Origin: Sphagnum compactum
Taxonomy: Eukaryota > Bryophyta > Sphagnopsida > Sphagnales
Length of the DNA: 64,000 bases
Reading direction: 5' to 3'
Assembly: GCA_965153455.1 (NCBI GenBank)
Contig: OZ234500.1
Coordinates: 9,238,001-9,302,000, forward strand
Below are positions 41,341 through 53,340 of the stretch, piece by piece. The notes beneath the pieces are model-generated. The model ran no database searches and was not told the DNA's origin. It saw nothing but the letters and a program-made list of their open reading frames with translations. How positions within the stretch are numbered: the first letter of the stretch is position 1; the number at the start of each line of letters is the position of its first letter. Made by a program: the position numbers and the translations under genes.

Positions 41341-44335
41341 CAAGACCCCTCTAATTGTTTGTTGACAACATACAAACAATATCCTTGGCAAGCACAACTT
41401 GTGCCTTTTGTTGACCAACTCAATGATCTATGATCCCATTTCTAAAATTCAAATTGGACATTACTTATTGATGTGCTTTTAAACATTGTAAATTGGTTAA
41501 GTAAACATGAAGCATGTTTTTCACTAAGGTATAAACAAGGAATGTCTCATTGACAACTTGTTGGACATTGAGTTCCAACTATTTCATCTTATCAAAAGCA
41601 AATGTGGTTATTTTCTAAACACCTCTACACTAACTTTTTGTGTTTGGGTTTTGAAAGTATCTAAAATTTTTAACTAGGTTGCATCCTTTACATGGATAAG
41701 AACCTCAGATGCATGTTGTGCTTGATTTTCTACAATTTGCGAATAACTTTTCACATCTTACATTGCTTCACATGTTGCACGTATTTGCTTTCCTTTTCCA
41801 TGCATACCAAGAGTTGTATTTGATTTTGATTTCCTCCTCCCCCTCCCTTCAACCATCGTTGAGCTCATTGATGTTTTAATTTCGTGCATAAACACACTAA
41901 GCCCCCCAAAAATTGGAGTCACAAGCATAATATTTATACAATTATCTTTTTTGTTAATGTATGGACATCACATCTTGGATTATTTTTGTTTGTTTTAAAT
42001 ATATTTGATTAACTTAAAATTGAATCTAATCAATTATTTTTAGAAAATCCAATAAACAATGAAAAATTTGAATGTATGGAGTATATTTGTGACAAAATAA
42101 TACCTGTCACAAAGTTTGAAAAAATTGCATATATATTTTTCAAAACTATGGTTGTGAGTGGAATTCTTGGGTGAAATTTTTTATGTATTGATATACATGA
42201 ATTAAATCTAAAACCACAAAATACTTCAAGTTTTTCGATGCAAATTCATAAAAAAAAAAAGTGTTTTTTTGCATTTTTAACAATAAATGCATAATAATAT
42301 CTTTTTTTAGGAAAAAAACCACTACCATATCAAAGAGGAGGAGATTTTATAGATGGGCATTGCATTATTTTTTCTTTTGTTTGATAATGTTTTATGAATC
42401 ACAAACATGAGGTCCTACGGCCGTTGAAAAACTGTAAGTTATATATTGTATGTACATTAATTTTATCCAATCCTTTTCATCTAATTGTTGGATCAAGATT
42501 AATTTTGACTCAAAGTAAACTTTGAATATCAAAAGGTTGTCATGCAAATTTTAAAGTTTTTTGCTTGCATTTAGGATAGCCAAAGGATACAATCAAGATT
42601 TTAGCTTATTGCATATTATAATATTCATTATACATCACCTTTTTGGTGAAATGTGGTTCACCCTTAGTGTGCTTTCACCCTTTCCCTACTTTTTGCTAAT
42701 TTTAAGTTGGGGTTTAATGGGTGAAAATCCTTTAAGTTGTACCACATAGGACGAAAAAGGGCCTAATCCTTATTAACAATCCTTTTTTACCCTATATTTT
42801 GATCCCATAAAAATTAATGAATCAAAAGTTGTCAAAATTTTTAGAAGGACTATATTTTAGACCATTACAATTTTAGATTCCATCATAATCATCCATAAAT
42901 GTGACTTTACATGGTAAAAAAGGACTAAGTAAAAAGACAGAAAAATGGTGACGTTGTGACAAAATTTTGGTACACCTTAAAGAATTTGGACCCTAGCATG
43001 ATGGAATTGGTTACCCTTTTACCAAAATCTCCAAAGTTCAAACATTAAACCTATGTTCGAACAAATGTAATTTCATGAAATTATAACCCTAAGTCCAAAA
43101 CACAAGCAAATTCAAATGGTTTAGAAGATGAAAAATACCTTGCTAGGTGCAGCAATTGCTTTACAATTGCCTCATGATAATCCAACAAGGTTTTTGATCA
43201 CCTTTTGCTATGATAAAGTGAAACATACGATCTTCAAGTTTTTTTGAAATTTTTTTTGATGGGCTTTTCAAGAGGGGTGTATAATAGATCAACGGAATCA
43301 TCTTTTTCCTCTTCCAATGAAGTTGTAATGCACTTCGCTATCACCCAAATTCTAGTATCAATTCTCTTAACCAAACCTTTTATGTGAACCTTTGCCTTCT
43401 TGAATGCTCCATAGTTTGCAATATTTTTCACCACCATTTTGCCTTTCACCTATTGTAACTTGTTCTCGAAAGATGTTTAAAAATCTCCTCAACAAATGTA
43501 GCTCATCAATTCAACCCACAAAACACTTGAACTTTGTTTCGCTCATAATGAAACCTTTTAGAGTTTAATGCACATTTAAGGTTCACCATCTCTACCCATG
43601 TGCATCCTCTTTTCTCATCTTACTTCATCAACCTTTTTCATCCATGTTCATCATCCTTTTTCATTAGAATATATCAAATTTGGCCACATATAATAAATTC
43701 CTTTTGTTAGAATATGAATCAAACCACAATTTAAATTAAATAAATGTCTAATAATTCATCAACTTTATGATAAATTATTTAAGATTCTTAAAATTTAATT
43801 TCTTGAATTTGAATATTACAAATACACATAGATTTAACCTAATGTATAAAAAAATCATGAAAATTAAATGTTTAATTCCAAACCAAGTAAAATATATTAG
43901 TGCATGAATTTGCATGTATAATGTATTTTTAAAAAAAAAATCAATTTCAAGAACATTTTACACCCCATTCAAAACTATAAGGAATTTGCAAATCAATGAT
44001 TCAATTAATAATTAATTTTTAGTTATAATTACCACATATGACTATTACAAGGCTTAATGCTTTAGACAAGTTGCATAAAATTCTAATTGCAAAAGACAAT
44101 ATGTGACACCAAGGCACAATGGTAATCACATGAAAATGTGATTTACATAAACTTTTCATCCATTCAAATTAGTTTATTTAATGACTAATTTTACAACTAA
44201 ACTAATTGAACAATATTTATTTTATATTTAAATATTGAAATAGTAATATTATTGTTATATATATTTATATCATTAATAATTTAATTCATTTCAATTTATA
44301 CCATGTCGACACATGTCATTACAAATATCCCAAGG
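41341..44335. other. AT-rich intergenic DNA
   Basis: No gene recognised. Small open stretches (for example 43449-43234 minus) have no motif I can name. Confidence 0.5.
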
Positions 44336-44339
44336 TCCA

Positions 44340-45850
44340 TTGTCTGGGTTCTTGGCATTACTAAACTTTTGGCTTTGATCAAGCCTTTCGAAAGCATTTA
44401 ACCGATTGCGGTGGGTGAGGTCCTATATTGGTTAGTGAAAAGAACTTTATGCCTGTAGTTTCATGACGCATTTTGCACTCACTTGTTGTTTCATCGATTT
44501 GGTGTGACAATAGGGGGGGTGCGAGGTGGTGGTTCATGGCATTCGACTATTTTAGATGTCCATCCCAATTGGGTGGTACTATAGGTGGATGTTGCAAATG
44601 CCTTCAACACCATCTCCGGGAGACCAATATTTTAGGAGCTTTATGAAGTAAGAATCTAATTGTTTCATTTTTTTTCATTTGTTTGGTCTTTTCATGCCCA
44701 ATAGGTTCCCCTTTTCTTCAACCACCATTCCCATTTGGAAGATTTATTAGCCACCCACTCTTTAAAAAACATGCACTAAGGTGATATACTTGTTGGACCT
44801 CTTTTTGTGTTGGCCCATTTTCATGCATTGTGGTGTTTTGTGGGGGTTTTTCCCACTTGTATTTTACCTTCCCTTGTGGATACATGATTGGCTCGGTCTC
44901 TATTGTTCATTTTACTTTTGACCATTTTGTTTTTCAAAATTTTCCCCATCTTTTGTGGGGGATTGGCTTCATTTCCACAGAGTTCATTGCATCAGCGGCT
45001 TATATAGGGGGTTGGGCACTTATTGCACCCATCATCACTGTGAGATTCTTATCAAATCATCCCCCATTTTTATTGAAGGTAATAGGTGCAAGTAGTTTTG
45101 GTCCATTCCCTTTCTAGGCCCATTTGAAGTTGGAGCGAGAGCTCCTTCCCTAAGACAGAGTGGCATACATTCCTCTTTTCATGTAATTGGCTAAGAAGGG
45201 ATTGGGTCAATTTCAAAAGAACATTTTAAATAGATTGCATGACCATTTTTTCTTTAACATCATTTTTGACATGACTTTTAATTTGCATTGTGCATGTTTG
45301 AAGTCTTGTGTGGGCCCAACTTGGGTGGGTGCTTGGCTTTTTGCTCATTCAATTGTCCCACCTTTTTGCTTACCTTTTGATGTTTTTTCCTTTGTGTTGC
45401 GCACTAGGTTAGGTTTTTCCCATTTGTTAATTCTCAAGGTGACCCATGCATTTGTGACCAACCTTTAAATTTTGCAAGGACCCACTTTCTTCATTGTTCC
45501 CATGGTGGGGAATGGATTACATCCCATGGATGTGGTCATTGTTAATTTCACTCGAATAAATTTGGTTTCTTGTGTTACTTCATCTCGCAAGGTGGTTGCA
45601 ATGATGGTGGCTCAAGCAAAAGAAGGACTTTACCATGATTAACATTCGACAAACACGTTTTTTCCCCTTGCCATGGAGGTTTTTGGGTGTTTACAGCAAC
45701 AAACATATGACTTTTTTCACCAAAGTGTTGCATGATATGATTAGTAAAGGCACCAATGGCTATCCGTTGGTGGTTCTACATGCTTTCTATAGGGTGAAAA
45801 CAAATTATGGTGACACCCTTTGGGGCATTTTTAGGTTTAGTATTATAATA
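44340..45850 (+). pseudogene. Decayed LINE-type reverse transcriptase ORF
   Basis: Read in several + frames: LLALIKPF and PIAVGEVLYWLVKRTLCL (44370-44460), VDVANAFNTISGRPIF (44587-44635), then a C-terminal part with AAYIGGWALIAPIITVRFL (45000), LNRLHDHFF, DMTFNLHCACLKSCVGP (45230-45320) and VVAMMVAQAKEGLYHD (45595). This order fits a non-LTR element reverse transcriptase: the PIAVGE and VDVANAFN words are the conserved template-grip and first catalytic aspartate blocks. The YADD block is not visible, and stops and frameshifts are many. It would have copied element RNA at the target site. Now dead. Confidence 0.7.
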
Positions 45851-46980
45851 CATATAGTATAATTGTTTCAAAAGCATGGTACATTTAATTTTGGGTATCA
45901 ATTTTGGTTTTTGGGCCCTATAATAATTATTTTTACAAAACTAATGTTATGTAATATTATTTTCAAAATAATAATAAATGTCATTATCTATATTGAAGGA
46001 TCTATGAGTATATTTATATATTTATACATTGGTATAATGGGCCATAGTCTCATTTTGACTGCACTAATTTTAGGGTTTCATCAGTCATTACAATAATTAA
46101 TTTTAATGAAATTAAAAAAATGGCCCATCTAATTATGCTTGTCATCTTCTATGTGAATGCGACTTCTTGTCAAATTTTCAATTTACCACACATTTGTCAC
46201 ATCTTTGTTCAAAAAACTCATTTTTTGAAATGAAAATTTACAAATTAGTCACATGGTATCCAAACATGGTTCATATTATGTGAAATGACATGGTTCAATA
46301 TACCTTCAAGTTTCATAAAGACTAAAAATCATTTAAATTGTTTTTGGAGTATATTTGTGTTTTTAAATACATAGGTACATTACATTCATTTCCACAAATA
46401 TACTCCAATCTCCCACTTTATAAAATGAAATGAAATAAGTTTTTTTCTAATCTCTTGCCTGTGTTATAATCTAACATCATATGCAAAAATGTTGCGAAAA
46501 TATTTCAAAAATTTGAGGTGGGATACACTCAAACATGCACATCCCTGAAAAGTAATATAATGTGTGACACCCCAAAGGGGGTCACCATAATGTGCTTTCA
46601 CCCTATAGGTAGAGAGTGTTGGTAACCTTGCAAAGAATGCATGCCAATTCTATTTTGAGGCATGCCATCATTACAAACGAGGGTTCTTATAGGCTTACTA
46701 TGCTTTCAAGTTTCCCTTCCCTTTCTTTCTTTGATATGTTTCTTATGACTAGTGGAGGCTCTTGAACATAATTTGTTCCTTTGCCCCTTTGTGACCCCCT
46801 TTGGGTTTTTACATTTCTAGCTTAGACTTGGGTCCTCTTTTTTTGTTCTTCCTTTCCCCCTTTGTTGGTGCTTTGTTTAATGAAGCTACTAGGGTTTCAT
46901 CATTGAAATTCTCATTGAATGAAGTTTATTGGGGGATGTAATTACAATCCAATGAGCCAAAAAAGGCGTCGGACAACAAA
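45851..46980. other. Intergenic DNA without a recognised gene
   Basis: AT-rich. At 46565-46620 GTGACACCCCAAAGGGGGTCAC forms a near palindrome, but no gene is seen. Confidence 0.45.
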
Positions 46981-46984
46981 GAAA

Positions 46985-47640
46985 AACAATCAAAATTTGA
47001 TAAGTATTTATGTTTTGTCATTTAAAGCCATGGTAATCATGGCAAGTTATTGATTTTTCATTCATATGAATGTTAAGGAATTCAAACCAAAAATCCATTT
47101 TATGAAATTTTAAGTTTTAAGTTTTGATTTAGGACATCTAAATGTGAACAAGAATGCGTCGAACATGAGTCAATTTTGCAAAGGACTATAAAAAAGACTC
47201 ATATAATAAATCACATTTGATGAAAAATAATTTAAAGGATAAAGGCCTATTAACCACATTGAAAAAACACTCATACCTTAAGATATGTGGAATTGTAAAA
47301 CTTTAAAAATTCAAAGAACTTTCCAAAATTGATCCAAAATTTTAAGACTTCAAAAGTCCTTTGTCACACATAAATGAGGTAAAATGTACATGATGTGTTA
47401 AGAAAAGTTGTAGTTTATCATACAAGCAAACATACAAATGTAAAAAAATAAAAATTGATTATGATATGAAATTATTATCATTTAAAAAAACGAAACACTG
47501 AATTTACAAAGAATCAAGACACTTTCATAAATTCATATTTATTTCAAAAATGATGAAAAAAAAAACATGTCATGTACTTGAACAACTATAAGCATTTATT
47601 ATAACAACTTGCAAAAAAAATTGTTTCAAAATTCATTCAC
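46985..47640. repeat. Dispersed repeat, copy 2
   Basis: Matches 22690-23300 in the same orientation: GTAATCATGGCAA, TCATATGAATGTTAAGGAA and GAGTCAATTTTGCAAAGGAC are shared. Confidence 0.7.
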
Positions 47641-48147
47641 ATGAAATAAATTTTTTGGCAAAAAGGACATGTAGTCCTCTTTTCTAGTAATCCCGTTGGC
47701 TCATTGTATCCCGTTAGGTCCCTGGGGTTTCATCATTGAGGTTCTCATGAATGAAGTTTATGAACCAAGTAGCTATTGCAAGGGGGAAAAAAGGAGGAAG
47801 AGGGTGAGGCGGAAAAAAGAAGGTGATGATTACAAAGGGGGCAGGCGTGTCAAAGAAAAGTGACTCCTGCCTGGTCACAGGCCACACCCATGCACAAAAG
47901 TTTCACCTTAGAAGGCTAAGGAGCATGGACAATACATGGGCGCCTAGTGGGCCACATGTGCTAAAGTTTCAATTTTGAGGGGAGGTGGAGTGGGGGAGGG
48001 GGCGCTTAATGGACTACTGGGCCACCTATGTACCCACTCATTGTGTTCTTGAAGCTTTCATTGCATTCTCAACATTTTGTCACAATCATGGAGAGCATGA
48101 GACTTGTGCACAGCTTGTAAGGCAATTGCAAGAAAATTCCTTTGGTC

Positions 48148-48403
48148 TGTTTACAGGCACTTCAAAATGTTAAGATCACAGGCCAGCTTGGCAGGGGTTG
48201 TTAACATTTGTGAATCTGGGGCCCTGGCCCTTGATCATAGGTTGGCACAGTGGGTGTCAACCTCCCCTGACAGGTTGCCAAAAGGGTATTTCAATTGTAA
48301 ACCTCCCTTGACTCTTGAGGGCATTACCACAAATAAAGCTTTGTCACTTATTGTTGTAGAATTTTGCTACCCAGCAAAGCCAAATCACAAATATGAACTG
48401 TAA
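48148..48403 (+). CDS. Possible orphan terminal exon, function unknown
   Basis: A + strand frame following a good splice acceptor (pyrimidine-rich, TTTACAG at 48142-48148) encodes about 80 residues, ending at TAA-type stop 48403. It includes MLRSQASLAGVVNICE, LDHRLAQWVSTSPDRLPKGY and GITTNKALSLIVVEFCY. Composition is that of real soluble protein and GC content is higher than the flanks. I do not recognise it, and no upstream exon is visible. It may be the last exon of a decayed gene, or chance. Confidence 0.3.
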
Positions 48404-48619
48404 GCTGGAGGAGCTCTTGCAAGAAAAGGGAAGAAAATGTTCATACCTTGTATACAATTATGCATGCAGATACATACAGTTCTTCACAAGATCTGTTGCA
48501 TAAATATGATGTGATTTCAGAAATACATCACCCAAAAGACCTCCTTCTAACATGTAAACTGCCTAACAAATTTTGCAATTTCAGAGAATGCAGCAGGCAG
48601 ACTGAGCTTACTTCTCTCT

Positions 48620-49620
48620 GCTTTCTTTAAAGCTTTATATTGGGTCTTCGAAGACAAAGACCCTAAGAATCTGTCTCTGAAATCTCAGTTATGTGAAGCA
48701 AGCATGCAAACACACATGTGTGCGTGCGTGTGTGCGCAATGGGAATCCACCTCTGGACATTATCATCATACCCACTGCTTGCCTACTGCAGCAGTGGTTT
48801 CAAAGCATTTCTGACTATATATCCTCCTACTTGAGTTTGCAAAAAGTTTATTTATCTATCAATTCATAGAAGACCTTGAAATCTGTCTCCCTCTTGAAAT
48901 TACAGTTATGTGAAGCACACACAAACACATGCACTTGTATGCCGTGGAAAATCAGCAAGTTGTAATGCCCACACACACTTGTATGCAATGGAGAATCAGT
49001 GAGTCATAGTAATGCCCACTGCTTCTTCTTGCCTACTGCAGCAGCTCCAAAGTAAAAAAAAATTGCTCACTGTATCCTCCTACTTGTGATTGCAACAAGT
49101 TTCTTTCAGAATGTAGAGAAGTTTACCCTCTGAACATCTATCTACCTGACCTCCTGAAATCTCAGTTATGTTGTTGAAAAATGCACAACACAAAGTGTGC
49201 AATAGAGGTGGATTCAATCACCTCCATAAATAAATTGCTCACTCACTGCTGCAAGCAAGCAAGCAGTTTTGAAGTACCTTAAATCTAACTGCTAAACTCT
49301 CTATCCTACAATTGTGATTTTTGCAAGTAGACTAAGCTTCTTCAGAATTTCTATAGAAAAAAAGTTTACCCCCTGATGAAAATCAATCTCCAGGGTGTGC
49401 CTCCTCAAACCTCAGTTATGCACTGAATTAGCAGGAGTTTGTCACACACCCCACCCATGTGCAATGGAGAATGATTTCACCTCACCCACCCATTGCACCC
49501 ATGTGTGTGCAATGGGAAAAGAATTCTCCTCCTCACTGCTGCAAGGCACTGGCTAGTATCTGCAGCACTCTGTAATTGCAATGAGTTTCTTGGAGAAAAT
49601 TTATTGGGTCTTCAGACAAC
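48620..49620. repeat. Degenerate tandem repeat, period about 230-270 bp
   Basis: Four diverged units, each with CTGAAATCTCAGTTATG (48680, 48895, 49155, 49420), a CA-rich block, GTGCAATGG(A)GAAT, then CCTACTGCAGCAG or CTCACTGCTGCAAG. It lies just downstream of the GT47 gene. Confidence 0.75.
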
Positions 49621-49629
49621 AACAGCCCT

Positions 49630-49795
49630 GTCTCTTCTCTCTTCTCTCTCTGTCTCTCTGTGTCTTCAAAAAGAGAATTTGTGAGTCTAAGAGAGAACTT
49701 GAGAGAGTTGAGCTTTGCAGCTCTCTCTGTGTCTTGAGAATTAGAATTTGTGAGTCTAAGAACTTGAGAGAGTCGAGGACCAAGCTTAGCAGCTG
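49630..49795. repeat. Two-copy tandem repeat
   Basis: CTCTCTGTGTCTT...GAGAATTTGTGAGTCTAAGA occurs twice, about 65 bases apart, between the larger tandem repeat and the GT47 stop codon. Confidence 0.7.
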
Positions 49796-49937
49796 CCATG
49801 ACAAAGCAAGCAGACAGAGATCTACATGTATGCATACAATTGTGTACAATGACATCATGAATTATGTGGTTTTTTATGTAAGTACTTGGGGGGAGTATCA
49901 TCAGCTCAGCTTACTGTTTGTTGTTCATGATTGAGGA

Positions 49938-52233
49938 CTAAAGCCCGGTGCGGGTTGTTGTTGATCTCTGCTTAATGTTGTAAATTTGTTGTTTTGATCT
50001 TTTGTAGCGGTTGTGTTTGTGAAGGGAGAATTTGAGAGAAGGCAGTTTGCGAGCAATGGCTTTCCATATCATGTGAACGGCGTCGTCGGCTTGTGTAGGA
50101 TGCTGGTACGTGAAGTGAAGATCCACTTGCTGCAATCTGTTGTGCATCCGGACCCATTCATCGCTCTTCACGCTTCTCAACAGGTTGATGACGAAGCCGC
50201 TTTGGAGAGCGTCTGCCGCCTTCACGAACAGACAGAACTCCGTGTAGTCTAGTACGTCTTCGTACGGTAGCTCGATCTCGTCGCTGATGATGACGGGGAC
50301 GCAATAGCTCGTCACCGCGTCGAACAGTCGGTTCGACGACGGCGTATCTCCTGCCAAGTGTAGACAGAACTTGGACGATCGCATCCCTTGCGTTGCGCTC
50401 CGGATTCCATCGCTCTGCGTATTGCCTGACTCGAAATGCACTCCCGGCTCGTCTTTCAATAGCTCGTAAAGCTTTTGTCGGATGATCCCTCCCTGCACGC
50501 ACGCACAGACAGATAGAATTTAGATGCAGCAAAGCTGAAGAAGGTCCCAATCGCGCTTCAAGCCTTCAACAAAGATCGACCCATAGCTCTAGGTGCAACA
50601 ACCTTCGGGCTCTGGCAAGCTGTCGAAATCGACCCATAGCTCTAGATTCTCGTCGAGATGCAACAAGCTTGAGGCTCTGGCAAGGCTTTAAGAGATCGAC
50701 TCATAGATCCAGATGAGCATCTAGATGCAACAAGCTTGAGGCTCTGGTAAGCCTTCAAGAGATCGACTCATAGATCTAGATGCAGCTCGTCTAGATGCTG
50801 CATCAAGCTTCCTGAGGCTCTGGCACGCCTTCAAGAGATCCACCCATAGATAATCTAGATTCTCGTCTAGATGCTGCAACAAGCGTCAGGTTCTGGACTG
50901 CAGCTCGTCAATCAGATTCCGAAGCTCATCGTCAGGAGCAAACAAGTCTGTTGCAAGTCTAGTCCACAAGATCAAGACTTGAGGAAGGCAGAAGACGAAG
51001 ATTTTTTTTGAAACGGACAAGAAGAACTTGGAGAACAGTTGTCACCTCTTTTCTGACGATGGCACCCTGGAAGAAGAGAAGGGTATCGCGATCGTGGAAG
51101 GAGTGATCATCTGCAGCATAGGAAGGAACTACGTGCTTGTAAGGAGCGATGATGTCTTTGTCGATGTTGGCGACGTCGGAAGTGTAGCGACCGAAATCCG
51201 CGAGCACGAACATGGCAGCGCAGAGCTCGTCGCGCATGATGTGCATGCTGTTGGGATGATGAATGACGATAACGTGATCGACGCCGCCGGAAGCTTGCCA
51301 CGCCGGTTGTCGCTTCAGGAACTGCTCCAATTTCTTTTGCAGCTGTCGGTTGGGGTCGGTGTGGAGCTCGGATTTGGAGTACTTGTTGTAGCTCAGGGAC
51401 GCAAAGAAGGGGACGAAGATCACGTCCGCCTTTCTCCAGTCGCTCACACGGAAAGCTGTGCATGGGGCGCGACGATCCGGCATGTTGGAGGTGAGGAGAT
51501 CCGAAGTGATCCAGTACTCAGGACTATGTTGTTGGTACAAACCTCCGGGATACACAGGAAGCTCCGATGCATTCGTCGGCCAGATCTCTCCCGCCGGAAA
51601 CGGCTCCTTTGCGATCATCCCGTAGTGAAACTCTGGAGGCAAATCGTACATGAAAACTCTCAGCTGCGCCGTGGCTCGATCACATCCCAAGCCTGGACCA
51701 GCTGCTGCTGGATCTGCGACTACTGAACGAAGCCTCCGCGACTCGGACCCGGCCGCATTCGGAAGCTGCTCGTCTTGAATTGCAGAAGAAGAAGAATCAG
51801 CTTCAGGAAGCATCGTGCGATCCCATTTGGAAGGACGTGACGGAAGCTGGCCCAGTTCGTCAGACTCGGAAGTCCGTCGCGAGATCTGCAAGGGTTGATA
51901 AACGTATGCGGCGCCAAATCTTCTTCTCTCCTGCAGCTCCGAGTCTGCTGTTGCTCCGTCTGAGCCCAAGGACTGCGTGAACATGAAGGAGCCCGAGAGA
52001 GCGAAGATGGCAAGCAGGCTGATGATGACAAGAACATAGCCTCTCCTGCCAGACTCCCAACCTCTCAGCTGCAGCGATGGCGGTCTCATGTTTTCGCCAG
52101 CTCCTTTCTCCGCACCGTAAGTGGAAACTGGGAGCTGCGAGCTGCTGCTACAAGTCGGACTGCCGCTGGATTGTTGCTGAAGAAACCCAGTAGCAGCAGC
52201 AGCAGCGAAGAAGGCCGAGGTTTCTTTCCCCAT
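49938..52233 (-). CDS. GT47 exostosin-family glycosyltransferase (ARAD-like), two exons
   Basis: Exons 52233-51046 and 50492-49938, joined in phase 0 across a 553-base GT-AG intron (51045-50493), give a 580-residue protein. It is a type II Golgi-membrane enzyme by architecture: cytoplasmic N-terminus of about 65 residues, one membrane segment (about 66-86, YVLVIISLLAIFALSGSFMF), a variable Ser-rich stem, then the exostosin catalytic domain (about 188-545). Conserved words include LRVFMYDLPPEFHYGM, DVIFVPFFASLSYN, DHVIVIHHPNSM, AMFVLADFGRY, AGDTPSSNRLFDA, PVIISDEIELPYEDVLDY and a final DAVHMIWKAIARK. Plant GT47 members of this type act on cell-wall polysaccharides; ARAD1-type arabinan synthesis is the nearest named function, but the exact substrate is uncertain. 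MGKETSAFF was taken as start; in-frame ATGs at 52290 and 52338 would add 19-35 residues. No stop or frameshift is seen. It is distinctly GC-rich against AT-rich surroundings. Confidence 0.9.
50560..50900. repeat. Minisatellite in the GT47 intron
   Basis: About five diverged units of 60-75 bases, each with GATCGAC(C/T)CATAG, a CTAGAT word, ATGCAACAAGC and GAGGCTCTGGCA. It fills most of the 553-base intron. Confidence 0.8.
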
Positions 52234-52339
52234 GATTGCTCCTCGCTTCGTCACCTTCTCTGCCCTACATGTGAGTTCATCTGCCATCATGTGAACTTCT
52301 GGTTCTTCTCCTGCCAGCACCAGGAGCTGGAGATTCACA

Positions 52340-53340
52340 GTTCGGTCCTCAGGGGGAGCTGCTGCTGCAACTTCTTCTGCTGTTTTCTACGAAGATTGGA
52401 TCCAGCGCCCGGCCATGTTGCTCGATGCCTGATCATGGCACTGCATAAGATTCACCTCGAAGCTTTTTCCAAGGCTCATCGTCATCATGTAATACGTCCA
52501 ACGACGTTGTTGCAAACAGCACTTGTGCTGGCCAGGGATCGATCAGCTAGCTGATGATCTTGCCTTGCCTCGCTGGCTGATGCTTCACTGAGTGGACAAA
52601 CATTCATTCCACCAATTCAATCATGCTAACAAGAGTCCAAGAGTGAGTGGTAGCCGCCCGCCCGCCGATGACGAAAACCAAAAACAGACGATCATCGCGG
52701 TCTCACGCGCTCCTTTCACTCACTCGGCGGCCATAGCTCTACACTACCAACTTCAGGAAAGGTTCCCCTTGGAAGCAACCCACCGCTCGCCGCAAATCTA
52801 AACCAAAAAGAAAAAAACACAAACAAACACTCGTCAATTTCAGCACCAAGACTTTCTCAAGTTCTCTACACAGCGGACATACGCCGGCCGACCTGCTCTC
52901 CCCCAAAAACCACAACCCCCCCCCCAAAAAGGAGAAGATCGAGGAACCGAGAGATCGAGAGAGAGAGAGAAGCAAGTAACCCAGAGACTTACTCTTGGTG
53001 ACGACGATGATCAAGGAAAGTCGATGAGCTACATGCAGCCGATAAATTTGAGAGCAGCAACTAACGCACAACCCGGCGATCACGATCCGCAGCAAACTTG
53101 TTACTGCCAATATGAATAAGGAGCACCGAATTGAGAGACAGAGACAGAGATAGAGAGAGAGTTAGAAAGGTCCGTCTGGTCCGGCAGACACGCTGCTTCC
53201 GATCGATCGCTCAATTCGGTACCCTGCAGCAGTGGCAGCAGCTTGGATTGGGGCGCGAGATGAGAGAGAGAGAGAGAGGAGCGTGGGGACTCGGGAGCAC
53301 AAAGCCAAGGAAGAGAGAGCTAGGTGTGGCGTAGAAACAC
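52340..53340 (-). promoter_or_regulatory. Upstream region of the GT47 gene, GA/CT-rich
   Basis: Three GA-repeat tracts (52965-52982, 53135-53162, 53260-53280) read as CT-rich on the gene's strand, typical of plant 5' leaders and core promoters. A possible leader intron (donor GTAAGT at about 52993) cannot be proved. A TATTTAAA word lies further up near 53612-53605. Open frames here show no conserved motif. Confidence 0.35.

Noticed and set aside
49533-49901. 122-codon minus-strand frame downstream of GT47
   Set aside because: It runs through the two-copy CTCTCTGTGTCTT repeat and repeats itself; no conserved sequence.
48620-50900. CRISPR-like array (repeats with spacers)
   Set aside because: Units are long and diverged, in a plant nuclear context; they are ordinary minisatellites.
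52739-53110. 123-codon minus-strand frame upstream of GT47
   Set aside because: No recognisable motif; it lies in GA/CT-rich probable leader sequence.
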